Source: Streptomyces angustmyceticus
GTDB lineage: Bacteria > Actinomycetota > Actinomycetes > Streptomycetales > Streptomycetaceae
Reading direction: 5' to 3'
DNA: 64,000 nt
Assembly (NCBI RefSeq): GCF_019933235.1
Contig: NZ_CP082945.1
Coordinates: 1,550,001 to 1,614,000 of the forward strand
The translations under genes and the position numbers were made by a program. The notes under the pieces are model-generated. The model had not been told where the DNA came from and made no database searches. It worked only from the letters and a program-made list of their open reading frames with translations. Below are positions 52,117 through 60,057 of this stretch, piece after piece; positions within the stretch are counted from its first letter, which is position 1; the number at the start of each line of letters is the position of its first letter.

Positions 52117-53082
52117 GTGAAATTCGACCGCCTGCTCTCGATCGTGCTGCTGCTCCAGCACCGTGACCTGGTCCCGGCCAAGGAACTCGCCGAGCGCCTG
52201 GAGGTGTCGCAGCGCACCATCTACCGCGACGTCGAAGCACTGTCGGCGGCCGGCGTCCCGGTGTACGCCGAGCGTGGCCAGGACGGCGGCATCGGGCTCC
52301 TGGCCGGCTTCCGCACCGACGTCACGGGCCTGACCACCGACGAGGCCCGCGCGCTGTTCGTGCTGGCGTCGCAGAGCGCCCACTCGGCGCTCGGCCTCGA
52401 CCACGCCCACGGCTCCGCGCTGCGCAAGGTGATGGCCGCGCTGCCCGCCCCGCACCGCCCGGCGGCCGAGCTGACCAGCCGCCGCATCCTCATCGAACCC
52501 GACCGCTGGCATGCCGCACCCCGCCCCGAGACCGACCTCGAGGCCCTGTACACCGCGGTCCTCAGCGACCGTCGGCTGCGCATCCGCTACCGCCACAGCG
52601 GCCAGACCGCGCTGCGCACCTACACCCTCGACCCCTACGGGCTGGTGGCCAAGGCCGGCACCTGGTACCTGGTCGCCGACCACAAGGGCAAACCGCGGCT
52701 CTTCCGAACCGACCGGCTGTCGCAGGTCAGCCTCCTCGCGGCCGAAGCGCGCCGCCGCCCCGGCGCAGAGCTGACCCAGGTCTGGCACGACCTGCGCCGC
52801 CAAGTGGAAGACCGCAGCGTCGGCGTCACGATCGTCGTCCGGGTGCGCCGGGAGCGGCTGGACATGGTGACCCGTATCGCCGGCGGCTACTTCACCGGGC
52901 CACCTGTCCCCGAGGCCGGCACCGACGAGTGGCTCCGGGTCGAGGTCGCCTACCCTGTCGTAGAGGCGGTCCGCCACCTGCTGCAGTTCGGCACCGACAT
53001 CCAAGTCGTCAGCCCTCCCGAGGCCCGCGCCGAGATGACCCGCGCCATCGCCGAGTTGGCGGACCACTACCACGCTGCATGA
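52117..53082 (+). CDS. YafY-type WYL-domain transcriptional regulator
   Basis: A 321-residue regulator starting at GTG. Residues 1-60 are a DeoR-like helix-turn-helix (FDRLLSIVLLLQHRDLVPAKELAERLEVSQRTIYRDVEALSAAGVPVYAERGQDGGI). The WYL ligand domain is at about 140-220 (RIRYRHSGQTALRTYTLDPYGLVAKAGTWYLVADH), followed by a C-terminal dimerisation (WCX) part. The start has no visible ribosome site and could be leaderless, because the operator palindrome lies directly upstream. It is divergent from the FAD oxidoreductase operon, which it very likely controls. Confidence 0.92.
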   Translation: MKFDRLLSIVLLLQHRDLVPAKELAERLEVSQRTIYRDVEALSAAGVPVYAERGQDGGIGLLAGFRTDVTGLTTDEARALFVLASQSAHSALGLDHAHGSALRKVMAALPAPHRPAAELTSRRILIEPDRWHAAPRPETDLEALYTAVLSDRRLRIRYRHSGQTALRTYTLDPYGLVAKAGTWYLVADHKGKPRLFRTDRLSQVSLLAAEARRRPGAELTQVWHDLRRQVEDRSVGVTIVVRVRRERLDMVTRIAGGYFTGPPVPEAGTDEWLRVEVAYPVVEAVRHLLQFGTDIQVVSPPEARAEMTRAIAELADHYHAA

Positions 53083-53318
53083 ACCACGGCTTCGGTTCGG
53101 CCGCATCCCAGCGGTTTCGCAGTCCGTCACTGCAGGCCACCGACCGGATGGCGCGGTGGCCCGTAATCCTCCGGCAGGCAGCTCCCATCGCCACCGACTA
53201 CGAGTAGTAGTTGTTGAGTATCGCGAGCTATGGCCCACGGAATGGTGCCGAAGTCGAAGAGTTGATCAACCGGCGGCCCACGCTCCAGGTCCGTTACGAG
53301 TCCCTGTACGGCGCGCTG

Positions 53319-54279
53319 TCATCCGCAAGTCAGGATGACCTTGCCAAACTTGCCTGGGCCGGCGAGCCGGGCATAACCATCGGCGTACCGGTCGAGGGAG
53401 AGGGTCGTGTCCACGGGGACCCGCAAGCGACCTTGGGCGAGTAGGGGAACGACCGAGGTGCGAACGAGGTCGGCGAGCAGCGCCTTTTCCGCGTGCGTGC
53501 GGCCGCGGATGGTGGTTCCGATCAGATGGCCGCGTACCAGCATGAGGTCGAACATTCGCAGCGGCACCGTAGCGCCGGCCTGAACCCCGACGATGAGGAC
53601 CTTGCCGCGGCTGCGCAGCAGGCTGACCCGTTGCAGGCTGTCCTGTCCGCCGACGAGTTCCACGATCACGTCGTACGGCCCGTGCTGCGCCTCATCGGCG
53701 GGAGTGACGACGTTCGACGTGTGCGCCGTCCGGGGCGAGCGCCTTCACCTGGTGGTGAAGCTCGGGACGGCGCACACTTGCCACGGTATGGGCTCCGGAA
53801 ACGGCGGCAACCTGCACCATGGCCGTTCCCACGCCGCCTGCCGCTCCGGTGACCAGTACACGGTCGCCCGCGCGGACCTGGGCCTGGGTGATCAGGGCGT
53901 CCCAGGCGGTACTGAAGGCTTCCGGGAAGCCGCCGGCCTCCTGCCAGGACAGCGCATCCGGCACCGGAAGCAGGAGATCGGCAGGGACGGCGATCCGCTC
54001 GGCTTGACCGCCGCCACCGACCAGCGCCATGACTCGGTCTCCGGTGGAGATGCCGGTAACGGCGCTCCCCACGTGCTCGACTTCACCGGCGATTTCCAGG
54101 CCGGGCACGTCGGTTGGCCATCCCGGCGGCGCCGGATAGTCCCCCCGTGCCTGCTGCAGGTCGGCGGCGTTGAGACCTGCGGCGCGCACACGGACCACCA
54201 CACCTCCTGGCCCCGCCACCGGGTTCGGCCGTCGCTCCAGATGGAATTGCCCGTCGGAGTCGATCACTACAGCCCGCAT
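53319..54279 (-). pseudogene. zinc-free quinone oxidoreductase (MDR family), single-base frameshift
   Basis: Two frames together form a normal 320-residue medium-chain quinone reductase. The first (54279-53692) has the GroES-like part and the NADPH motif VLVTGAAGGVGTAMVQVAA. The second (to 53319) has VELVGGQDSLQRVSLLRSRGKVLIVG and the C-terminal DRYADGYARLAGPGKFGKVIL. They join near 53705-53712. Dropping one C after the codons for AHVE restores VVTPADEAQHGPYDVIVELVG. It is either a recent pseudogene or a sequencing error. Apart from the break, all blocks are conserved. Confidence 0.85.
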
Positions 54280-54333
54280 GATCGCACTCTACGGCCAAGG
54301 CACTGATGAGGCTGCGAGTGGGGCACGAGACAG

Positions 54334-54436
54334 TCACAGCCACTCATTGATAGCCGCGACGAGGACGGTCACCTCGTAGCGGACAGCGAGCTTCTCGTAG
54401 CGAGTGGCGACCGCCCGGTGCCTCTTGAGCCTGGTA
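54334..54436 (-). pseudogene. C-terminal fragment of an IS5-type transposase
   Basis: The minus frame reads RLKRHRAVATRYEKLAVRY followed by EVTVLVAAINEWL and a stop, nearly the same peptide as the fragment at 47611-47700. Nothing upstream of it belongs to a transposase, so only the 3' end of the element remains. Confidence 0.8.
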
Positions 54437-54517
54437 CCGGCACATCACCCTGGCCATGGCGGCTTCCGCCCACCTGACAGCGGTCCGGGCCACCACTCAT
54501 GACAGGGAGGACACAGC

Positions 54518-54643
54518 CGCGACCTGATCCGACTGAGCGTGAACGAGATCCGCCGCCTGCTGAACACGTTCGCTCACACCGCCCGACACGAAGCCGGTCA
54601 CTTCCTGTACTGGGGTCGCTGGCGTCGCCGCCATCAACACCGC
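54518..54643 (+). pseudogene. C-terminal fragment of a transposase (IS701-like), cut by the IS110 element
   Basis: The plus frame reads RDLIRLSVNEIRRLLNTFAH, then HEAGHFLYWGRWRRRHQHR. The NEIRRLL and WxRWRRRHQ patterns are the typical C-terminus of large Streptomyces transposases of the IS701 or IS1380 kind; family from memory. The frame is broken at 54644 by the intact IS110 element. The other half is not found after that element. Confidence 0.6.
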
Positions 54644-55960
54644 ACAGCCCCTATAACGGGGGTCATGGCCGTGTGGGCCTGACCAGGTGGAACACCTCGC
54701 GGGCGGCGTAGCGTTTGAGGCATCGGACGATTTCGCGCCGGGTCTTGCCCTCCTTGGTGCGGCGCTCAAAGTAGTCCTGGGTGCGCGGGTCGAAGCGCAG
54801 GCGAGTCTGCACGATCCGGTGAAGGGCGGCGTTGGCCTGCCGGTCGCCGCCGCGGTTGAGGCGACGGTACTGCCGAGTGCCCGAGGAGCGTTCTACGGGG
54901 CTGACCCCGCACAGCGCGGCGAAGGACGCCTCACTGTGCAGACGTTCCGAGTTGTCCCCCATCGTGATCAGCAAAGTGGCGGCCGTGTCCGGGCCGATGC
55001 CCACCACAGTGAGCAGCTGCGGGGCGTGGCGTTCCGCGAGCAAGGCCAGGCGGCGTTCCAGATCCTGGATCTGCTCAGTGAGCTGCTGGATTCGGTGGGC
55101 CAGCAGGCACAGGGTGATGCGGGTGGCCTGCTGTACCGCCTCTTCGTCGCCCTCGTCGTTCTTGCTGTCGTCGGCGAGCCGTGCGCAGGTACGGAAGAGT
55201 TCCGGGTTGTTCAGCCGGGCCAGTTCTTCCCGCAGGCCCGGGTCAGCAGTGACGAGGACGGCCTTGAGCTGGTTGATCGCCTGGGTGCGCGCTTTGACTG
55301 CCGACCCTTTGGTGAGTTCGTACATCCGGGCGATCTGCACTGGTCCGTCGCCGGACTTGGACTGGGCGCGTGCTCGCCCGCTCAGCACCGCCCGGGCTGC
55401 GTTCTGGGCATCGAGCGGATCCGATTTGCCGCGCTGACGGCGGTCGGTCCGGTCGGGCCGGTTCACGTCGAACACTTCCACGCCCTGGGCCAGCAGATAG
55501 CGGGACAGGGCCGCCCCGAAGGAGCCGGTCCCCTCTACTCCGGCCCACCGCACCGTGCCCATCCCTCTGGCCCACTTGAGTAGTTCGCGGTATCCGGCCG
55601 CGGTGGCCGGGAACTCTTCGGTACCGATCACCGCCCCCACCGGGGAGAGCACGGCAGCCACATGAGCGTCCCGGTGCGTGTCCACTCCGAGGACCACCTC
55701 CCCCGTGGGCCGGCGTCGGCGAGTACGCGGGGTTAAGGACGTATCGGTCATGTTCGTTCACCTTCCGACCCGATGGCACATCGCGTGGCCGGCACCGGAC
55801 CGGGCGGGCGGGCGGGCGGTCAGAACTGTGAATAAGCCTGGCTGGTCGGCAGGCCCCTATCGGGACACACCCGGCCGGCCCGGTGCCAGCAACGCACCTC
55901 CCCGGTCCGCGGTCGACACAGCGTGAGTAAGACACCGCGGTCAGAGTTCTCATGAGTCAG
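54644..55960 (-). mobile_element. IS110-family insertion sequence, intact transposase
   Basis: One end is fixed at 54644 by comparison with the remnant at 47142: both begin ACAGCCCCTAT and remain similar into the transposase gene, only about 20 bases inside. The other end is not defined; 55960 is an estimate that leaves about 200 non-coding bases upstream of the transposase start. There are no terminal inverted repeats, as expected for this family. A long non-coding left end and short right end fit the IS110 subgroup, where the left end encodes the bridge RNA. Confidence 0.7.
54663..55751 (-). CDS. IS110-family transposase (DEDD recombinase)
   Basis: A 362-residue, apparently intact transposase. 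The N-terminal RuvC-like DEDD domain shows VVLGVDTHRDAHVAAVL (first Asp), WAGVEGTGSFGAAL (Glu) and GKSDPLDAQNAARAVL (two Asp). The C-terminal IS116/IS110/IS902 domain has LLTVVGIGPDTAATLLITMG and the catalytic Ser region ASFAALCGVSPVERSSGTRQ, where the Ser of SSGT is the likely nucleophile. It inserts circular element DNA at targets chosen by a bridge RNA. It ends 20 bases inside the element's right end. Confidence 0.93.
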   Translation of the reverse strand: MTDTSLTPRTRRRRPTGEVVLGVDTHRDAHVAAVLSPVGAVIGTEEFPATAAGYRELLKWARGMGTVRWAGVEGTGSFGAALSRYLLAQGVEVFDVNRPDRTDRRQRGKSDPLDAQNAARAVLSGRARAQSKSGDGPVQIARMYELTKGSAVKARTQAINQLKAVLVTADPGLREELARLNNPELFRTCARLADDSKNDEGDEEAVQQATRITLCLLAHRIQQLTEQIQDLERRLALLAERHAPQLLTVVGIGPDTAATLLITMGDNSERLHSEASFAALCGVSPVERSSGTRQYRRLNRGGDRQANAALHRIVQTRLRFDPRTQDYFERRTKEGKTRREIVRCLKRYAAREVFHLVRPTRP

Positions 55961-56150
55961 ACCCCGGCCCGGGACAGCACCCACCAATCCTCCCGGTACT
56001 CACTGCGTCCCGCCCAAGCCCGCAGAACATTCTCCACCCCAGCTCAAGGAACACCCTGAATCTGACTCTGGCCGACCACAACGGATCGCAAAGGTCCACA
56101 TCACGATCAGTCCTCAGGATTCACCAACGGCGTCGTCGACTGACAGCGCC
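55752..56150. other. non-coding left end of the IS110 element and flank
   Basis: No gene fits this stretch. Its first 200 bases, directly upstream of the transposase start, contain a G-tract repeat (CGGGCGGGCGGGCGGGCGG near 55801) and several possible stem-loops. This is where IS110 elements encode their bridge RNA. A GGCCCCTATCGGGAC at 55850 resembles the CCCCTAT of the right end. From about 55960 on, the DNA is less GC-rich and unassigned. Confidence 0.45.
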
Positions 56151-56277
56151 TTGCCCCCGACCACCGGACGAGGATCAACCCGCGCCCACGGTCAGCGGCC
56201 TACTGCGGGCGGCCGACGGAACCGGCGCGCCCCGCGCCAAGCGTGGGAGGCGGCTCGCGCCGGGAGCGCCCCGACAC

Positions 56278-56853
56278 ATGGTCATCGACCACCTCCAGGC
56301 ACACCCCGACGAGTCATTCACCGCCGTCCGGATCAGCCGCATCATTGATAAGCCCTCAGGCGCCATCGCCAACGCCCTCAGCAGGCTCATCAGTCTGGGA
56401 GTCGCCGAGCAGGTCAGCGAGATGGATGACGCCACGGGGGTCCATCTCCGGGGCGCTGCCCATGACTTCTCCGTGCGCCTCCTCGGTGGCATCTGCGGGA
56501 TCGCCGGCGCCTTCTCCGTCCTTGCTGACCTCGCCGCCTTCCTGCGCCATATGCTGGTTCCCGCAGCCGCTTCGGAGCAGCCGGGATTCGGGGCGAACTG
56601 GGTTGAGAGGTCCCTGCAAATCCACACGGGTGAGCTCACACCAGAGCGCGGTCTGTTCTGGCACCCAGCCCCGAGCACAGTTCCGGCAACGGACGACGTC
56701 TGGGTGCACTACGGCTTCACCGGTACCGGCATGTGGATCTCACCGTCGAAGGGCCGCTGGGCAATCCTCCTCACCAACAAGCTCTACTACACCCGCGACC
56801 GGGATCCCCTGACCGCGATTCGCAACGCGTTCTGCACCGCCGCATTCTCGTAG
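56278..56853 (+). pseudogene. chimera: wHTH segment joined to the C-terminal half of a serine beta-lactamase-like hydrolase
   Basis: One open frame of 191 codons joins two unrelated parts. Residues 1-50 (MVIDHLQAHPDESFTAVRIS, then SGAIANALSRLISLGVAEQVSE) are a MarR-like winged helix; the frame is open upstream to about 56150, so the helix is the end of some larger protein. From about residue 54 it is the second half of a class C beta-lactamase-family hydrolase: HDFSVRLLGGICGIAGAFSVLADLAAFLRHML, then YGFTGTGMWISPSKGRWAILLTNK. The catalytic SxxK and YxN motifs are missing, so it cannot be an active hydrolase. It is best seen as a recombination product. Confidence 0.7.
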
Positions 56854-56929
56854 CGGCACCCCACGCCAGGCCGAAGGCCGACGAGCACAGGGCGACGCCA
56901 CGCCGCCGACGGCAGGTCGCCATCCGGGA

Positions 56930-57073
56930 CACGCGTGGACCGCGCTGGCCTTCGCGATGCACTGGCACCGCAGGCATCAGCACGCTCAGCAAGAGGCGGC
57001 AGCCCATCAGGCCCTCGTCCACCTCCAGCCCGCATACGGACCGATCGCCGAACCCGTACTGAACTTGTGCTGA
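56930..57073 (+). pseudogene. C-terminal gene fragment, possibly of a mobilisation protein
   Basis: The frame reads HAWTALAFAMHWHRRHQHAQ, then QEAAAHQALVHLQPAYGPIAEPVLNLC and a stop, with good coding bias but no start. The helix rich in His, Arg and Ala resembles tails of actinomycete relaxase or transfer proteins, but this is only an impression. The rest of 56854-57197 shows nothing else recognisable. Confidence 0.3.
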
Positions 57074-57197
57074 TCTGGCGCATCCGACCGTGCCTGGAAA
57101 CGGTCGCTCACCTGGGTACCGCCCCACGCGGGGAAAGCAGCGATACCGATAGGCGCACGCCAGTAGGGTCGAAGAGGGCTCCAGGCGGAGATACCGG

Positions 57198-57299
57198 TTA
57201 TAGGGGCTGTGTGATGTAGAGCTGTTCCGCCGCCCGGCCGAAGTGCCGGCGCTCGGCCACCGCGACGAAGTAGCGGAGCTTGCGCAGATCAAGATCCAT
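57198..57299 (-). pseudogene. N-terminal stub of a LysR-family regulator
   Basis: The 33 codons read MDLDLRKLRYFVAVAERRHF and end GRAAEQLYITQPL with a stop. This is the first half of a LysR winged helix, which should continue with LSRQI. It is cut exactly at CACAGCCC and followed by CTATAAC. The 15-mer CACAGCCCCTATAAC is the same as at the right end of the IS110 element (54643-54657), in inverted orientation. The gene is divergent from the NmrA-like gene, the usual layout of a LysR regulator and its target. Confidence 0.8.
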
Positions 57300-57368
57300 G
57301 CCCTCAAGGTACCAATTGCCCAGGAAGAGTATTGGACGCCGTAGATGCGCCGGCCCGAGACTCGAAGC

Positions 57369-58268
57369 ATGATCCTCATCACCACCCCCACCGGCCAGAT
57401 CGGCGGCCGGCTCCTGGACATCCTGCTCAACGAAACCCCCACGCGTGGCGAAGAGCTGCGCGTCATCGTGCGCGACCCCGGGAAACTTCCCGACGCGGTC
57501 CGCGCCCGCGTCGATGTCGTCACCGGCTCGCACGGCGACGCCGAGGTCGTCGACCGTGCCTTCGCCGGCGCGGACGCCGTCTTCTGGCTGGTCCCGCCGG
57601 CGGACCCGCAGGCACTGAGCCTGGACGCCGCGTACTCCGGGTTCACCCGCGCCGCCGCGAAGGCATTCACGACCCACGGAGTGGGGCACGTCGTCGGTGT
57701 CTCGGCGCTCGGCCGCGGCACACCCGTCGCCGGCCGCGCCGGACTGGTCACGGTGTCGCTGGCCATGGACGACCTCATCGCGAGTACGGGCGTGGCCTAC
57801 CGGGCGCTCGCGAACCCGACTTTCATGGACAACCTGCTACGGCAGGCGGATTCGATCCGCGACGACGGAGTCTTCACCGACACCGTCGCCGCCGACCGCA
57901 AAGCACCGATGGCCGCCACCCGGGACATCGCCGCGGCCGCCGCCGACCTGCTGCTCGACCGCTCGTGGACGGGGACGGGCGAGGTCCCGGTGCTGGGTCC
58001 CGAGGACCTCTCGGCGCACGACATGGCGCGCATCATGTCCGACGTGCTCGGCCGCCCGGTCCGCTACGAGCGGCAGTCGCTCGACGACTTCCGCGCCGCG
58101 CTCACCGGACGCGGCGTCGGGGAAGCGCTCGTGGAGGGCTATGCCAACATGATGCGCTCCAAGGACGCCGGTCTCGACGACGGCGTACAGCGCATCCCGC
58201 AGACCGCGAGCCCGACCACCTTCCGCGAATGGTGTGAAGAGGTCCTGAAGCCGGCGGTCCAGGCATGA
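57369..58268 (+). CDS. NmrA/YtfG-like NAD(P)-binding protein
   Basis: A 299-residue atypical SDR from the ATG at 57369. The Rossmann motif is MILITTPTGQIGGRLLDIL, a variant of GxxGxxG. Family blocks include DAVFWLVPPADPQALSLDA, HVVGVSALGRGTPVAGRAG and RALANPTFMDNLLRQAD. The C-terminal SAHDMARIMSDVLGRPVRY is typical of NmrA-like proteins. It may sense NADP(H) or reduce quinones. It overlaps the next SDR by four bases (ATGA), so they are one operon. The LysR gene that should control it is broken. Confidence 0.88.
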   Translation: MILITTPTGQIGGRLLDILLNETPTRGEELRVIVRDPGKLPDAVRARVDVVTGSHGDAEVVDRAFAGADAVFWLVPPADPQALSLDAAYSGFTRAAAKAFTTHGVGHVVGVSALGRGTPVAGRAGLVTVSLAMDDLIASTGVAYRALANPTFMDNLLRQADSIRDDGVFTDTVAADRKAPMAATRDIAAAAADLLLDRSWTGTGEVPVLGPEDLSAHDMARIMSDVLGRPVRYERQSLDDFRAALTGRGVGEALVEGYANMMRSKDAGLDDGVQRIPQTASPTTFREWCEEVLKPAVQA

Positions 58269-58951
58269 GCGCCAAGACCGCTCTCATCGTGGGAGCCTCC
58301 CGCACCCTCGGGCTCGGCCTCGCTACCGAGTACGCGCACCGCGGCTGGGACGTCATCGGAACCGTCAGGGGCAGTGACCGCACCGGTCTTCACGACGTGG
58401 CCGAGGCGTCCGGTGGGCGGGTCACGATCGAGTCACTGGACATGACGCAGCCGGAGCAGATCACCGCGCTGCGCGAGCGCCTGGCGGAGCGCACCCTCGA
58501 CCTGCTGTTCGTCAACGCCGGCATCACGAGGGGCGACATTCCGATCGGCGATGTCCCGGAGGAGATGTTCGTCGAGGTCATGGTCACGAACGCGCTCAGC
58601 CCGATGCGCGTGGTCGAGTCCTTCCGCTCGCTGGTCGCGCCCACCGGGACCATCGGCGTCATGTCCTCGCGCCAGGGCAGCCTCAGCTTGAACACCAGGG
58701 GTGGACAGGACGTCTACCGCGCCAGTAAGTCCGCCCTGAACCAGCTCATGCGCAGCTACGCCGCCCGGTACGCCGAAGCCGCTCACGCACTCCTGCTTAT
58801 GTGCCCCGGCCACGTCCGCACCGAACTCGGCGGGCCGGACGCACCGCTGACCATCGACCAGTCCATCCGCGTGGCGGACACGATCGACCGCCACAGCGGC
58901 GAACCCGGCCTGAAATACCTCAACTACCAGGACCAGACCGTGCCCTGGTAG
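58265..58951 (+). CDS. SDR-family oxidoreductase
   Basis: A 228-residue short-chain dehydrogenase of the divergent (CsgA-like) type. The cofactor motif is LIVGASRTLGLGLATEYAHRGWDV, the fourth strand is LLFVNAGI instead of NNAG, the Ser region is IGVMSSRQGSL and the YxxxK motif is YRASKSALNQLMRSYAARYA. It overlaps the NmrA-like gene. Substrate unknown. Confidence 0.9.
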   Translation: MSAKTALIVGASRTLGLGLATEYAHRGWDVIGTVRGSDRTGLHDVAEASGGRVTIESLDMTQPEQITALRERLAERTLDLLFVNAGITRGDIPIGDVPEEMFVEVMVTNALSPMRVVESFRSLVAPTGTIGVMSSRQGSLSLNTRGGQDVYRASKSALNQLMRSYAARYAEAAHALLLMCPGHVRTELGGPDAPLTIDQSIRVADTIDRHSGEPGLKYLNYQDQTVPW

Positions 58952-59020
58952 CAACCGTCGAGGAAACGCGGGTCCAGACGCTGCCGGTCGGCACTGCGCT
59001 AAGGCGTGTTTGAGATGTGG

Positions 59021-59357
59021 TCACAGGGCTTGCCTTATCAGGGCGAGTTGGATGGTGGCTTCGTAGCGGACGGCGAGCTTGTCATAGCGGTGGCGACGCT
59101 CCTGGCCTGTTTCAACAGACCGATGCGGTTCTCGACCTTGTGCCTGCGCCTTTGCATCTCGCGGTCGAAACCGGCCGGTCGGCCCCCTGCTGAGCTGCGT
59201 CGGCGCCGGTGTCCGGCCTGGTCGCGCTTCTCGGGGATGGTGTGCGGGATCTGCCGTCGGCGCAGGTACTCACGGATCTCGCGGGAGGAGTACGCCCGGT
59301 CGGCGAGCACGTGAACGGGCCGGGTGCGGGGAGGGCCGCCGCCGGTGCGACCAACTG
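59021..59357 (-). pseudogene. IS5-type transposase, 3' part with frameshift
   Basis: The minus strand encodes VLADRAYSSREIREYLRRRQ, then IPHTIPEKRDQAG and FDREMQRRRHKVENRIGLLKQ, the DDE C-terminal region including the catalytic Glu (VENRIG). After SVAT one base is missing; the frame then continues YDKLAVRYEATIQLALIRQAL to a stop at 59021. The 5' two-thirds of the element is absent. It has the same family origin as the shorter fragments at 47.6 and 54.3 kb, but is not their copy. Confidence 0.85.
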
Positions 59358-59686
59358 ACTCAGGCCGCAGCGGTGGCTTCCGTCGGACTTCTACCGGTAC
59401 TACTCGCCGGCGCGGCCACGCACTTCCTCACCACCAACGTGGCCGGGCTGAGGCAGGAATGACTCCGCTGGAGGCTTCGCGCGCTTGGTCGCTTCCAAGC
59501 GACGCCACGTAGGGGGATTGCCGGTTAGCCAGTGGCTTGGTGTTCACCGAGCTGGTCGGCCTTCGGGCAGGAAGCGACGGACAGGCCCGCGAGGCGGTGC
59601 TCGGGCTGGTCGACGAGGTGATCAGCGTGCGCGCAGGCGTACCGGCTCAGCACGGTCAGTGAACCGCTGACTCTTGGGGTGCGGCG
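59358..59686. other. 329-bp stretch with a membrane-protein tail
   Basis: Directly after the IS5 fragment the plus strand encodes QAAAVASVGLLPVLLAGAAT and HFLTTNVAGLRQE to a stop at 59462. This looks like the last membrane helix of a permease without its start. The remaining 220 bases up to the XRE gene hold nothing I can name. Confidence 0.4.
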
Positions 59687-59992
59687 TTACGAAACCAGCG
59701 ATGGGTGCCGTGTGACAAGCAGGACCGACTGATCCTCGACGGTTCGCGCCTCCTGACTGATCTCGGCCCAGACGGCGTCGAGAGACAGGCCGAGGGTGTC
59801 GGCGATCGCTGCGATGGTCGGGAAGGCGGGAGTAGCCACACGGCCGGATTCGATCTTCCGCAGAGTTTCCGGCGAGATGTGTGAAGCGAGCGCCACGTCC
59901 AGCATCGAGCGGCGGCCCCGGGCTCGGCGGAGCAGGGCGCCAAGGCGCTGTCCGCGTTCTACCTCGGCGGGGGTGAGCGGCAACCTGACCAT
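59687..59992 (-). CDS. XRE-family helix-turn-helix regulator
   Basis: A 101-residue protein. The helix-turn-helix covers about residues 16-72: GQRLGALLRRARGRRSMLDVALASHISPETLRKIESGRVATPAFPTIAAIADTLG. The ATG at 59992 lies 14 bases from a tandem repeat that is probably its operator. It is divergent from a methionine aminopeptidase gene, a pair that I recall as recurrent in Streptomyces. It likely represses both genes. Confidence 0.92.
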   Translation of the reverse strand: MVRLPLTPAEVERGQRLGALLRRARGRRSMLDVALASHISPETLRKIESGRVATPAFPTIAAIADTLGLSLDAVWAEISQEARTVEDQSVLLVTRHPSLVS

Positions 59993-60005
59993 GAACCCAT
60001 TCTAA

Positions 60006-60033
60006 TACCGGTACAGTTATACCGGTATAGTTA
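60006..60033. promoter_or_regulatory. tandem 14-bp repeat operator of the XRE-map pair
   Basis: TACCGGTACAGTTA (60006-60019) is followed without a gap by TACCGGTATAGTTA (60020-60033). They differ at one base, and each contains the palindrome TACCGGTA. The site lies between the divergent XRE and map genes, 14 and 24 bases from their starts. Such paired sites suit cooperative binding by an XRE dimer. The second copy also supplies a TATAGTTAT that could act as -10 region. Confidence 0.82.
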
Positions 60034-60057
60034 TTGGACGTACATGAGAGGTCCCCC

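Noticed and set aside
53211..53444. 77-residue frame starting with a protein-like ASYGPRNGAEVEELINRR
   Set aside because: Its start region looks protein-like, but the frame runs antisense into the quinone oxidoreductase and has no ribosome site; at most a gene scrap.
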